NCBI GenBank assembly: GCA_947493885.1
Contig: CANLTE010000004.1
Span: forward strand, 124,001-188,000
Reading direction: 5' to 3'
DNA: 64,000 nt
From: an uncultured Maribacter sp.
Lineage (GTDB): Bacteria; Bacteroidota; Bacteroidia; Flavobacteriales; Flavobacteriaceae
A model generated the notes under the pieces. The model saw only the letters and a program-made list of their open reading frames with translations, ran no database searches and was not told the DNA's origin. Position 1 is the first letter of the stretch; every line of letters starts with the position of its first letter. The position numbers and the translations under genes were made by a program. Below are positions 8,539-17,990 of the stretch, in pieces.

Positions 8539-8570
8539 TATTAAACCATACCCCTTTTCCATAGTCAAAG
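8539..8570 (+). promoter_or_regulatory. ECF-type promoter of the small secreted protein gene (copy 2)
   Basis: TATTAAACC at 8539-8547, 13 bases, then ATAGTCAAAG at 8561-8570. All 19 defined bases and the spacer length equal those upstream of the sigma operon (6942-6973), whereas the spacers differ in sequence. It lies 29 bases before the ATG at 8600, a suitable distance for a promoter. It makes the downstream gene the best target candidate for the neighbouring sigma factor. Confidence 0.65.
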
Positions 8571-8599
8571 AAGTATAATAACCCATAAAAATAAATGCT

Positions 8600-8950
8600 A
8601 TGAAAAGTGTAAAAATGTTGGTAATAATTGGAATGTTATTCGGAGGAATCATTTCTGTAAACGCGCAAAAAAAAGTGGTAAAAATTTACTCAAAACATGG
8701 AGTAGTTGTAACCAAAATTAACCAACCTAAACTAATTGTTCACAAAGGGGCTAAATACCATTTTGCAGAAGGTGTTTGGTATAGAACAAGAGGAAGAAAA
8801 TATGTAGTATGTGCTGCTCCTATAGGTATTACTGTTAGAAAATTACCAAGAGGAAATAAGATAGTAAAAATCAATGGCAGAAAATTATATAAGTATAAAG
8901 GAATTTGGTACCAGAAAAAAGGAAGAAGATATATCGTTGTAAACGTTTAA
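8600..8950 (+). CDS. Small secreted basic protein with repeated G-x-W-Y motifs (DUF6515-like)
   Basis: The 116-residue protein has a signal peptide (MKSVKMLVIIGMLFGGIISVNAQ) and a very basic mature part. It contains two related units: KYHFAEGVWYRTRGRKYVV and KLYKYKGIWYQKKGRRYIVV. Between them, APIGITVRKLPRGNK resembles the Bacteroidota DUF6515 family, in which a tyrosine-rich GxYY segment is followed by P-x-G-x-x-V-x-x-L-P. Function is unknown. The mature protein would be periplasmic or surface-attached. An ECF-type promoter identical in its key bases to that of the adjacent sigma operon lies upstream, so it is a probable regulon member and envelope-stress protein. Confidence 0.75.
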   Translation: MKSVKMLVIIGMLFGGIISVNAQKKVVKIYSKHGVVVTKINQPKLIVHKGAKYHFAEGVWYRTRGRKYVVCAAPIGITVRKLPRGNKIVKINGRKLYKYKGIWYQKKGRRYIVVNV

Positions 8951-8953
8951 TCT

Positions 8954-8978
8954 AAAAGAGGTCACGTAGACCTCTTTT
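8954..8978. terminator. Bidirectional terminator between convergent genes
   Basis: Arms 8954-8963 and 8969-8978 are perfectly complementary (AAAAGAGGTC/GACCTCTTTT) around a 5-base loop and continue into a T-run on the plus strand. The stem serves the plus gene ending at 8950 and probably also the minus gene ending at 8979. Confidence 0.85.
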
Positions 8979-10010
8979 TTATTTAAAAACAAGTTTGGCA
9001 ATTTTATTCTTTCCAGCGGCATAGGCAATACTATCATTTAAAAAACGAATTGTGTAAAACGATGCTTCTGATAATTTTTTCCAATGCGCTCCCCTATCGC
9101 TTGAATATGAAATTCCTGTAAAACCAACTGAAACTAAAGCATTTCCTTCTGAGTTAGGCACAAATTGCACACAACTTTTATAACCCGGATTAGTTCCATC
9201 AGCAACAAGATTCCAAGTTCTCCCTCCATCTATAGTAATAGCTTTGTTTTGAATATTTTGTTCTGGATTGGTATAATCTCCTCCAATTACAAATCCTATT
9301 TTATCATCATAAAAATCTAAGGAATATATTCCTTGAGTGGTTTTTGTATTTATAATGGGTGTCTCAAAAACCTCCCAGGTAATACCTTTATCTTCTGAGT
9401 AGTACACCCTACTGCTTGTAGTAATAATCCATGTTCTATCTCCATTAACTACTACATTGGTGTTACTGGCTGCAAAAGCACCTTCTTTTATGATTGCTTT
9501 AGGTAAATCATTACAAGCGCTTTTATTCCATGTTTTTCCTCCGTCCCTAGTTATAATAACAGATAAACACCCGTTCATACTATCACCAACGGCAATTCCT
9601 TCTTGATTATTCCAAAAAGTCATTGCATCATAAAACACCCCATCGGTTTCCTCTTTATAAACTAAACTCATTTTACCGTTTTCGCCAGTTTTATACAAAA
9701 GCGCAGGATTCCCAATAGAAAGCATAAAAAAATCAGAATCCGTATGTCCAACAGCACGAAAATGTGGTATGCTGGTATGAAATTTTTCAGTATTTAAAAG
9801 CACATCGTTAGTTGCAATATCCACGGAGCCATATACTCCTTTATCAGCAGCAAAAGCTAAACTGCCATCCATAATTTCGATTGCTCTAATGCTTATAGAA
9901 TCTATAAACAATGTTTGCACATCCACTGTGGTAAAAACTTTTTGCTGTTCGCTTTCCTCACAAGAAATCAAAAGCAAAGTAACTACTACGGTTATTAAAA
10001 AATGTTTCAT
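8979..10010 (-). CDS. Ycf48/BNR-repeat beta-propeller lipoprotein
   Basis: The 343-residue protein has a lipoprotein signal with lipobox LISC, so Cys17 would be lipidated. It then has repeated Asp-box motifs: RDGGKTWNKS, EDKGITWEVF, IDGGRTWNLV and SDRGAHWKKL. These mark a seven-bladed-type propeller like the photosystem II assembly factor Ycf48. Flavobacterial copies are often called oxidoreductase, but no catalytic motif is visible. It is probably a periplasmic or outer-membrane scaffold or binding protein. It is divergent from the RNA methyltransferase gene with a 72-base gap. Confidence 0.8.
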   Translation of the reverse strand: MKHFLITVVVTLLLISCEESEQQKVFTTVDVQTLFIDSISIRAIEIMDGSLAFAADKGVYGSVDIATNDVLLNTEKFHTSIPHFRAVGHTDSDFFMLSIGNPALLYKTGENGKMSLVYKEETDGVFYDAMTFWNNQEGIAVGDSMNGCLSVIITRDGGKTWNKSACNDLPKAIIKEGAFAASNTNVVVNGDRTWIITTSSRVYYSEDKGITWEVFETPIINTKTTQGIYSLDFYDDKIGFVIGGDYTNPEQNIQNKAITIDGGRTWNLVADGTNPGYKSCVQFVPNSEGNALVSVGFTGISYSSDRGAHWKKLSEASFYTIRFLNDSIAYAAGKNKIAKLVFK

Positions 10011-10054
10011 AGTATTAATTTAACTAAAAATAAGCGTATTCGTTTCTAATACAA

Positions 10055-10062
10055 TACCTTTG
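10055..10062 (+). promoter_or_regulatory. -7 promoter box of the RNA methyltransferase gene
   Basis: TACCTTTG matches TAnnTTTG exactly, 20 bases before the ATG at 10083. No good -33 partner is visible at the usual spacing. Confidence 0.45.
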
Positions 10063-10082
10063 CAACCTTATTTTTTTAAGTA

Positions 10083-11300
10083 ATGAAGTTACACAGAAAT
10101 CTAGTATTTGCAGTAGTTGATGCGTTAAATCTAATTTTTAACGAAAACGAATATGCTGATAAAGTTGTCCAAAAAGTATTAAAGTTTGATAAAAGATGGG
10201 GAGCAAGAGATAGAGGTTTTATAGCTGAAACAACTTATGATATTGTACGTTGGAAACGTCTTTACTCTGAAATAGCTGAAGTTAAAGCACCATATACCCG
10301 CCCTAATTTATTTCGCCTTTTTGCGGTTTGGGCCGTTTTAAAAGGAATTAAATTACCCGATTGGAAACAAATTGAACCTACTCCGGAAAGAAGAATTAAA
10401 GGAAAATTTGATGAGCTTTCGAAAATTAGAAAATACAAAGAGTCCATTCCTGATTGGATGGATGAACTCTGTGCCAAATCACTTGGAGAAAAACTTTGGA
10501 ACAAAGAAGTTGCTGCTTTAAACAAACAAGCCGATGTGATATTAAGAGCTAATCAACTAAAAATTTCGAAAGAAAAATTATATAAAATTTTACTAGATTC
10601 AGGCATCGATACAGAATTTTTAAAGGGATATTCATCAGCATTAAAACTTGTAGAACGTGGAAATGTTTTCACCTCTGAAGCATTTAAAAAAGGCTTTTTT
10701 GAAGTTCAGGATGCATCGTCTCAACTAGTATCAGAATTCTTAGAAGTTAAACCTGGTATGCGTGTTGTAGACACTTGCGCAGGGGCGGGTGGAAAAACAT
10801 TACATCTAGCTGCCTTAATGGAAAACAAAGGACAGTTAATTGCTTTAGACATTTATGAAAATAAGCTTAAAGAATTAAAAAGAAGAGCAAAACGAGCGGG
10901 TGCGCATAATATAGAACCTAGGGTAATTGATACCACGAAAGTCATCAAAAAATTACACGACAAAGCGGATCGTGTATTGATTGATGCTCCTTGTACTGGA
11001 TTGGGAATTCTTCGCAGAAACCCAGATGCCAAATGGAAACTACAACCAGAATTCGTGGATAAAATTGTTGCAACTCAAAAAGAAATCATTCGTAGCTATA
11101 GTAAAATAGTGAAACCTGGAGGAAAAATGGTTTACGCAACGTGCTCTATATTACCACAAGAAAATGTTGAACAGGTAAAATCATTTTTATCTTCCGAAGA
11201 AGGTAAAGATTTCACTTTTGTTAGTGACAAAAAAATATTTGCGTCCTCAAGTGGTTTTGATGGTTTTTACATGGCTTTATTAGAGAAAAAAGGGTTATAG
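10083..11300 (+). CDS. RsmB/NOL1-NOP2-type RNA (cytosine-C5) methyltransferase
   Basis: The 405-residue protein has a C-terminal Rossmann methyltransferase domain. The SAM motif DTCAGAGGKT begins at about residue 230. DAPCTGLG contains Cys304, the residue needed for product release. ATCSILPQENVEQV contains Cys354, the catalytic nucleophile. The N-terminal ~150 residues resemble the NusB-like helical region of RsmB but are divergent. RsmB methylates C967 of 16S rRNA; this protein may do the same or modify another rRNA or tRNA cytosine. It has its own promoter and is followed by purL on the same strand after 104 bases. Confidence 0.9.
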   Translation: MKLHRNLVFAVVDALNLIFNENEYADKVVQKVLKFDKRWGARDRGFIAETTYDIVRWKRLYSEIAEVKAPYTRPNLFRLFAVWAVLKGIKLPDWKQIEPTPERRIKGKFDELSKIRKYKESIPDWMDELCAKSLGEKLWNKEVAALNKQADVILRANQLKISKEKLYKILLDSGIDTEFLKGYSSALKLVERGNVFTSEAFKKGFFEVQDASSQLVSEFLEVKPGMRVVDTCAGAGGKTLHLAALMENKGQLIALDIYENKLKELKRRAKRAGAHNIEPRVIDTTKVIKKLHDKADRVLIDAPCTGLGILRRNPDAKWKLQPEFVDKIVATQKEIIRSYSKIVKPGGKMVYATCSILPQENVEQVKSFLSSEEGKDFTFVSDKKIFASSSGFDGFYMALLEKKGL

Positions 11301-11342
11301 CGGGATTGCGGAAAGAAATTAACAATTGTTGATTATTCGCGC

Positions 11343-11373
11343 TTTATTTTACCGTTTAATAAACGTAAATTTG
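11343..11373 (+). promoter_or_regulatory. purL promoter
   Basis: TTTA at 11343-11346 and TAAATTTG at 11366-11373, separated by 19 bases, match the Bacteroidota housekeeping promoter (TTTG, 17-21 bases, TAnnTTTG) with one change in the -33. The ATG follows 31 bases later. A 10-base palindrome AACAATTGTT lies just upstream at 11321-11330, a possible regulatory site of unknown meaning. Confidence 0.55.
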
Positions 11374-11404
11374 CCGTTTCTAAAACCTAACAATTTACGG
11401 CTCA

Positions 11405-14400
11405 ATGATTCATTTTTTCGGGGATGCGACGAATAAAGTTTTTGCAGTACAAACTACTGGTGAACTTTCTGATGAAAATATAAACAAATTAGTTTGGTTG
11501 TTTGGCAACCAACCAAAAATAAACACGGCGTCTCTTGACGCCTTTTTTATTGGACCAAGGGCAGCAATGATAACCCCTTGGAGTACTAATGCTACGGAAA
11601 TTACTCAAAACATGGGAATTACGGGTGTAATTCGAGTTGAAGAGTTTTATTGTGTAGTAGAAGCTTATACAGACTTTGACCCTATGCTTTCTCAGAAATT
11701 TGTAGGCTTAAATCAAAAAATTTTTACCATTGATATTAAGCCAGAAGCAATTCTAGAAATAGAAGACATCGCTGCTTATAATCAAAAAGAAGGACTTGCT
11801 CTAAGCCAAGAAGAAGTTGAATATTTAAATAGTATTTCTCAAAAAATAGGCAGAAAATTAACCGATTCTGAAGTTTTTGGTTTTAGTCAGGTAAACTCAG
11901 AACATTGTCGACATAAAATATTTAATGGAGATTTTGTCATTGATGGAGAACAAAAACCAACTTCACTTTTTAAATTAATTAAAAAAACATCGCAAGAAAA
12001 TCCAAACGACATTGTTTCAGCTTATAAAGACAATGTTGCTTTTATAAAAGGTCCAGAAGCAACACAATTTGCTCCCAAAACAGCAAACAAACCAGATTTT
12101 TATCAAGAAGAAAAATTTGATTCTGTTATCTCATTAAAAGCAGAAACACATAATTTTCCTACTACAGTAGAGCCGTTTAACGGTGCTGCTACCGGTTCAG
12201 GAGGTGAAATCAGGGATCGTTTAGCTGGTGGTCAAGGTTCTTTACCATTAGCAGGAACAGCTGTTTATATGACAGCATATTCTCGTTTAGAAAAAGATAG
12301 AAAATGGGAAAAAGGTCTGCCCGAGCGTAAATGGTTGTATCAAACTCCTATGGATATTCTAATCAAAGCTTCCAACGGGGCATCGGACTTTGGAAATAAA
12401 TTTGGGCAACCGTTAATTACTGGTTCCGTACTAACTTTTGAGCATAAAGAAGAAGAAGATTCTAGTGACAATCCGCGTAGATTAGGTTTTGACAAAGTTA
12501 TAATGCAAGCCGGAGGCGTTGGCTACGGAAAAGCTTCTCAAGCTATAAAGGCTCAACCACAAGAAGGCGATAAAATAGTAATTCTAGGTGGCGACAATTA
12601 CCGTATTGGCATGGGCGGTGCAGCCGTCTCTAGTGCAGATACTGGTGAGTTTAGCTCTGCTATTGAATTAAATGCGGTTCAACGCTCTAACCCAGAAATG
12701 CAAAAAAGAGCCGCAAATGCTATTCGTGGAATGGTGGAAAGCGATGTTAACACTATAGTATCCATTCATGATCATGGTGCTGGTGGACATTTAAATTGTT
12801 TGTCAGAACTGGTTGAAGAAACTGGTGGTAAGATAGATTTAGATAAATTACCCGTTGGAGACCCCACATTGTCTGCCAAAGAAATTATTGGTAACGAATC
12901 GCAAGAACGCATGGGGCTTGTTATTGGTGAAAAAGATGCTGATATACTCAAAGAAATTGCAGAACGTGAGCGCTCTCCAATGTATCAAGTAGGAGACGTT
13001 ACTGGTGACGACCGTTTTACTTTTGAGTCCTCTACAACTGGGGAAAAACCAATGGACGTAGCACTTTCAGATATTTTTGGAAGTTCTCCTAAAACTGTAC
13101 TGACTGACAATACTGTTGTACGTAATTACGAGGCTCCACAATATAAATTAGAAAATTTTCACGATTATTTAGAACAAGTATTGCGGTTAGAGGCTGTTGC
13201 TTCTAAAGATTGGTTAACTAATAAAGTAGACCGTTGCGTTGGAGGTCGTGTGGCAAAACAACAATGTGCTGGCCCATTACAATTACCACTAAACAATTGT
13301 GGTGTTATGGCTTTGGATTTTAAAGGAAAAGAAGGTATTGCTACTTCCATTGGGCACTCCCCTATTTCTGCTTTAATAGATCCTGCTGCTGGAAGTAAAA
13401 ATAGTATTACAGAAGCTTTAACGAATATAATTTGGGCTCCTTTAAAAGACGGATTACAATCCGTCTCATTATCTGCAAATTGGATGTGGCCATGTAAAAA
13501 TGAAGGAGAAGATGCTCGCTTATACGAAGCAGTACAAGCAGTTTCGGACTTTTCTATTGCATTAGGCATCAACGTGCCAACAGGAAAAGATTCGCTTTCT
13601 ATGAAGCAAAAGTACCCTGATGGTGATGTAATATCTCCTGGTACTGTAATCATCTCGGCTGCAGGAAATTGTAATGACATTACCAAGGTTGTTGAACCTG
13701 TTTTACAAAAAGATGGTGGAGACATATACTACATTAATCTATCACAAGATACCTTTAAACTAGGTGGCTCTTCCTTTGCGCAAGTATTAAATACCATTGG
13801 TAATGAAGCGCCTACTGTAAAAGATGCTGCTTACGTAAAAACAGTTTTTAATACTATTCAAACTTTAATAAAAGAAGGTCAAATAGTTGCAGGTCATGAT
13901 GTTGCCTCTGGTGGTTTAATTACCACTTTATTAGAATTGTGTTTTGCTGACGTTAATTTAGGCGCACAATTAGATTTAACCAGTTTGAAAGAATCTGATA
14001 CTATAAAACTGTTATTTGCTGAAAATTCGGGTATTGTTATACAAGCAGCCGATGCTTCAATAGAATCTGTTTTTAATGAGGCAAATATCGATTATCAAAA
14101 AATTGGTTCGGTTGCCACCGAAGCTATGCTCACAATTAAAAATGAAGGCATGGAAATGGGCTTAAATGTTAGCTCTCTTCGTGATACTTGGTTTAAAACT
14201 TCCTATTTATTAGATGATAAACAAACGGCAAATAACTTAGCCAAAGATCGTTACGATAATTATAAAAATCAACCTTTACAATTTACATTTCCTAAAAACT
14301 TCACTGGAAAATTGAAGGACAGAAACTCATTGAGCGGAGTCGAAATGAGGCCAAAAGCTGCAATTATTCGCGAAAAAGGAAGTAATTCGGAACGCGAAAT

Positions 14401-15097
14401 GGCAAACGCCATGTATTTAGCTGGGTTTGATGTAAAAGATGTGCATATGACCGATTTAATTTCTGGTCGTGAAACTTTAGAAGATATTCAATTTATTGGT
14501 GCCGTTGGAGGCTTTTCAAATTCTGATGTACTTGGTAGTGCTAAAGGTTGGGCTGGTGCATTTAAATACAACGAAAAAGCAAATACCGCACTTAAAAATT
14601 TCTTTGCCAGACCTGATACGCTTTCGGTAGGTATCTGTAACGGATGTCAATTGTTTATGGAGTTAGACTTAATTAACCCAGACCATGAGGTACATGGTAA
14701 AATGGTTCATAATAATTCTCGAAAACATGAGAGCAACTTTACCTCAGTAAAAATTCAAGAAAACAATTCCGTAATGTTATCATCACTTGCTGGTCTTACA
14801 TTGGGTGTTTGGATTTCTCATGGAGAAGGTAAATTTAACCTACCGTATGCTGAAGACAAATATCAAATTGTAGCCAAATATGGTTATGAAGGGTACCCTG
14901 CAAATCCAAATGGAAGTGATTTTAATACTGCTATGATGTGTGATAGTTCAGGGCGTCACCTAGTAACAATGCCACATCTTGAACGCTCAACGTTTCCATG
15001 GAATTGGGCACACTACCCTACAGACAGACAAGATGAAGTTTCGCCCTGGTTAGAAGCCTTTGAAAATGCTTATAATTGGGTAATATCTAAAAAATAA
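11405..15097 (+). CDS. purL: Phosphoribosylformylglycinamidine synthase, single-chain
   Basis: The 1230-residue enzyme makes FGAM from FGAR, ATP and glutamine, step four of purine synthesis. It is the large single-chain form of gammaproteobacteria and eukaryotes, not the PurL/PurQ/PurS split form. Landmarks are QVNSEHCRHKIFNGDF in the linker region, KAETHNFPTTVEPFNGAATGSGGEIRDR in the first AIRS-like domain (read in parts), and a second AIRS half with PTGKDSLSM. A C-terminal class I glutaminase follows with GICNGCQLF, where Cys1078 is the nucleophile. Length is close to the ~1300 of E. coli. The gene stands alone with a promoter and a strong terminator. Confidence 0.97.
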   Translation: MIHFFGDATNKVFAVQTTGELSDENINKLVWLFGNQPKINTASLDAFFIGPRAAMITPWSTNATEITQNMGITGVIRVEEFYCVVEAYTDFDPMLSQKFVGLNQKIFTIDIKPEAILEIEDIAAYNQKEGLALSQEEVEYLNSISQKIGRKLTDSEVFGFSQVNSEHCRHKIFNGDFVIDGEQKPTSLFKLIKKTSQENPNDIVSAYKDNVAFIKGPEATQFAPKTANKPDFYQEEKFDSVISLKAETHNFPTTVEPFNGAATGSGGEIRDRLAGGQGSLPLAGTAVYMTAYSRLEKDRKWEKGLPERKWLYQTPMDILIKASNGASDFGNKFGQPLITGSVLTFEHKEEEDSSDNPRRLGFDKVIMQAGGVGYGKASQAIKAQPQEGDKIVILGGDNYRIGMGGAAVSSADTGEFSSAIELNAVQRSNPEMQKRAANAIRGMVESDVNTIVSIHDHGAGGHLNCLSELVEETGGKIDLDKLPVGDPTLSAKEIIGNESQERMGLVIGEKDADILKEIAERERSPMYQVGDVTGDDRFTFESSTTGEKPMDVALSDIFGSSPKTVLTDNTVVRNYEAPQYKLENFHDYLEQVLRLEAVASKDWLTNKVDRCVGGRVAKQQCAGPLQLPLNNCGVMALDFKGKEGIATSIGHSPISALIDPAAGSKNSITEALTNIIWAPLKDGLQSVSLSANWMWPCKNEGEDARLYEAVQAVSDFSIALGINVPTGKDSLSMKQKYPDGDVISPGTVIISAAGNCNDITKVVEPVLQKDGGDIYYINLSQDTFKLGGSSFAQVLNTIGNEAPTVKDAAYVKTVFNTIQTLIKEGQIVAGHDVASGGLITTLLELCFADVNLGAQLDLTSLKESDTIKLLFAENSGIVIQAADASIESVFNEANIDYQKIGSVATEAMLTIKNEGMEMGLNVSSLRDTWFKTSYLLDDKQTANNLAKDRYDNYKNQPLQFTFPKNFTGKLKDRNSLSGVEMRPKAAIIREKGSNSEREMANAMYLAGFDVKDVHMTDLISGRETLEDIQFIGAVGGFSNSDVLGSAKGWAGAFKYNEKANTALKNFFARPDTLSVGICNGCQLFMELDLINPDHEVHGKMVHNNSRKHESNFTSVKIQENNSVMLSSLAGLTLGVWISHGEGKFNLPYAEDKYQIVAKYGYEGYPANPNGSDFNTAMMCDSSGRHLVTMPHLERSTFPWNWAHYPTDRQDEVSPWLEAFENAYNWVISKK

Positions 15098-15132
15098 AAA
15101 CACAGGTGATTTAAAAAAATCACCTGTGTTTT
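15097..15132. terminator. purL terminator, bidirectional
   Basis: AAAACACAGGTGAT and its complement form a perfect stem of at least 14 pairs with an A/T loop. The stem ends in TTTT on the plus strand and also serves the convergent minus gene ending at 15160. Confidence 0.88.
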
Positions 15133-15159
15133 ACAATCCTAATTAGTCAAAAATGTTGA

Positions 15160-17772
15160 TTATCTAATAATCATTTTTCCGCTCCATGTTTTACTGTTAG
15201 AGCTTTCTATTTTATAGAGATACAACCCTGATGGAAGGTTTTTTCGTGAAAAAATTATTTCGTTTTGACCTTGCTGAATATCTCCTTTTTGCGTGTAAGC
15301 TGACAATAAATGGCCTCCAAGAGTAAATAGCTGGAATGTATATTTTCCATTTTTGTCATCAAAGAAATGCAAAGTACTTTTAGACACCACTGGATTAGGT
15401 ATTAACAACGATTTTTTATTATCATCGGTTATAATATCCTCAGCAGAAGCTTCTGCATTGTTAAAATCTACATTTGATAAACTTAAACTCTTATCCTCTT
15501 GACTTCCTCCATTTGCCTTTAAATTAAATGTAAGCACTTTTAAGCTAGTAAAATCTGCTGGAAGCCCATCACTATTTTTAAAAGCCGCTCCAGGTATAGA
15601 GAATTCTTTTTTATCAGTTTCCAGTACAACTTCTGTCACAAATTCGTCTCCATTTCCTTTCAAAAGTTTAACCTCCATAATTCCGGTTCCTGAAGCCTCG
15701 AAAGATAAATTTTGATATTCTGATAAATCTACTGCCAAAAATCTCGGACTAAAAGCACGGTATACACCTAAATAGCTACTTGTTTTTCCAGATAACTCCA
15801 CACCTCTTTCAATACTATAACCTTCACCCATATACGGTCTATCATTTTGTTTTACCTCATAAGAGGATACCTCGGTCCCAACAGAAGAATCGTCTAATCC
15901 CCATGGAGCATCGGCTACAAACAAATCATCAGGGGTTCCTCCTGTAGAGGGGTTAATCCTAAATCCAAAGTCAAACAATTCGCCCGTATCTACCGATATT
16001 TTATTTATACGTCCATCAAGAGCTGCCTGAAAATTCAACTTATCAGTCTCACTAGTTTCCGTACGTTTTAAACCTCCATCCATGTAAATATCAGAAGTGT
16101 AATTATTGTTAACCACCTGCATATTTATTTTACCATTCTTGTAGCTTGCAGATTTTACAAATACAGCTGGTGGAGCTGAGCCAACATAATCATTAATTTT
16201 AGTGTTAGACTCAAGCAATTCTAAAATTTCCTCTCCAAGTTTTATTAAATTATCAATAGAATTTGACCAAATCTGAAAGTTATAATACATTGTATTTGGC
16301 TCATAAGCATCTATATTCCAATGGGACTCAATAACAAATTTTTGTTTTTCATCTAACCTAGCAGAAAATGTTAATGCAAACTCTATACTACCATCAGACT
16401 GTTTTATTCTTGATTTTATAAAATCTTTTTCTCGGATTTGAATATTTGATACTGATAAAAGCTCGGCTCCTAAGAAACGATCACAAATAAACTTACTGTG
16501 CTCATACACCTTATCCTCCGTTTTTATTACCATTAAAGCTCCAATGGTTTCAGAATCTCTTAAGTAATCCACTGAATGAATATCCGATGCATTAGTTAAT
16601 TCAAGCAAATCGGCAGGCGAAGATTCTATCACTGTTGACTCTCCAATAATATCATAAGGTACCAAAGTATTCAATGGAATATTAGCTGAAGAATACTTTC
16701 CGCTTTTTTTGTATCTAGCACTTTTTTCCAGTCTTTTTGCAGAACGCTTATCAAATACATAATTATTCTTAGCTCGGTTATAATTTCTTCTGCTTATTAA
16801 ATCAGCTAATCTATCATTACTTTCTAATCCTCCGCTATTTCCACCAGAAGTTGTTGTAATCACCGGGCACGCACTTATTCCAGAACAAGCGGGATCATCG
16901 CAATCTACTAATCCATCTCCATCGTCATCTATACCATTAATACAATCTTCTTGCGGTACAGGTGCGGTAGGACAACGAGCCCCGTCGTTTAACGAACTCG
17001 AAGGTCCAAAGGCAAAAATATTCGAAGAAATTGAGCTTCCACTAGTTAGCGTATGTACATTGTTAATAACATATACAGATCCTGTTTGATTTGCAGAAAC
17101 GTAAAAATTTCCGTCTACATCAAAATAGTTAGCACCATATGTGTAATTAAAACCTGATAAAATAGGAACTTCTCCTAAATCTTCAGATACACCAGTCTCA
17201 GCTGTAATTCTATACAAATGGTTTGAACCCTTCTCAACAGTATACAACTTGCCATCAGCAGCATTAAATGCCCAATCATGAATGTTTATACTTACATCTA
17301 AGGTATGTTCTCCTAAATACTCTAAATGCGTATTAGATTCAGGATTTAAGTCAATGGAATGATAGGTTGTTGCACCAGCTCGGATATAATAAATTCCGTC
17401 TATACTAATATCCCCAACATATCTATTTCCCGTATTTGGTAAATTATTTATTTGGTATACATCCGCTGAAAAATCTTTTCCAATACGTACTATTGAAATT
17501 TGAGGTGTGGAAAGATATCCCCAGATATATCCATCTGCTGAATTATAGGCAGCTGCATTAATGTTACCGTCTACAATATCTTCAGCTACTAAATAAGAAC
17601 TTCCAGATGCTAAATCCAATGCGTAAATATCATTACGCTGAAACAGATAGGCATTAAAATCACATTGAAAAGGATCTGACTGCGCCTCTGCAAAAGAAGT
17701 ACAACATAGTCCTAAAAAAACGGCAAAGAATATTTTAAAGGACAGATTTGTGCTAAAGTATTTTTTTTCCAT
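15160..17772 (-). CDS. T9SS-exported multidomain protein (propeller, MopE-like motif, carbohydrate-binding-like domain)
   Basis: The 870-residue protein has a signal peptide ending FAEAQ. A DUF6923-like beta-propeller follows at about 35-270 (repeats mentioning lines such as DISIDGIYYIRAG and FDVDGNFYVSANQ). CINGIDDDGDGLVDCDDPAC near 278-297 is a calcium-binding MopE-type motif. A Lys/Arg-rich linker (about 320-365), a middle domain of unknown type and a jelly-roll-like domain near 630-770 come next. It ends with a T9SS type A sorting domain (LIPNPVVSKSTLHFF to GLYLYKIESSNSKTWSGKMI). It would be secreted through the type IX system and attached to the cell surface. Substrate is unknown; adhesion or glycan binding is likely. 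Confidence 0.8.
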   Translation of the reverse strand: MEKKYFSTNLSFKIFFAVFLGLCCTSFAEAQSDPFQCDFNAYLFQRNDIYALDLASGSSYLVAEDIVDGNINAAAYNSADGYIWGYLSTPQISIVRIGKDFSADVYQINNLPNTGNRYVGDISIDGIYYIRAGATTYHSIDLNPESNTHLEYLGEHTLDVSINIHDWAFNAADGKLYTVEKGSNHLYRITAETGVSEDLGEVPILSGFNYTYGANYFDVDGNFYVSANQTGSVYVINNVHTLTSGSSISSNIFAFGPSSSLNDGARCPTAPVPQEDCINGIDDDGDGLVDCDDPACSGISACPVITTTSGGNSGGLESNDRLADLISRRNYNRAKNNYVFDKRSAKRLEKSARYKKSGKYSSANIPLNTLVPYDIIGESTVIESSPADLLELTNASDIHSVDYLRDSETIGALMVIKTEDKVYEHSKFICDRFLGAELLSVSNIQIREKDFIKSRIKQSDGSIEFALTFSARLDEKQKFVIESHWNIDAYEPNTMYYNFQIWSNSIDNLIKLGEEILELLESNTKINDYVGSAPPAVFVKSASYKNGKINMQVVNNNYTSDIYMDGGLKRTETSETDKLNFQAALDGRINKISVDTGELFDFGFRINPSTGGTPDDLFVADAPWGLDDSSVGTEVSSYEVKQNDRPYMGEGYSIERGVELSGKTSSYLGVYRAFSPRFLAVDLSEYQNLSFEASGTGIMEVKLLKGNGDEFVTEVVLETDKKEFSIPGAAFKNSDGLPADFTSLKVLTFNLKANGGSQEDKSLSLSNVDFNNAEASAEDIITDDNKKSLLIPNPVVSKSTLHFFDDKNGKYTFQLFTLGGHLLSAYTQKGDIQQGQNEIIFSRKNLPSGLYLYKIESSNSKTWSGKMIIR

Positions 17773-17925
17773 GCTATAAAGATTTGAGTAATGAAAAGTA
17801 AATCTACTATTTAATAATAAAGATTTTTCCTACAAAAAGTTAAGATGGATATATAACCTGATAAGATGTTATTTATTGTAGACGAATGGAGTTTTTCGAT
17901 ATTTTACACTTGTAAGTATCTGGAA

Positions 17926-17965
17926 TATAGATAAAAAGAAACCCCAGAATGAAAATATTTTGGGG
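17926..17965 (-). terminator. Terminator of the pfl-transporter operon
   Basis: CCCCAGAAT (17942-17950) and ATTTTGGGG (17957-17965) pair with one mismatch. On the minus strand the stem is followed by TTTCTTTTTATC. It lies 26 bases after the stop of the MFS gene. Confidence 0.75.
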
Positions 17966-17990
17966 ATAAAGCTATGTTGTTTTAAGAGAA

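Noticed and set aside
13165-13725. 186-residue minus-strand ORF inside purL
   Set aside because: It is a shadow of the conserved PurL frame, with no promoter or recognisable domain.
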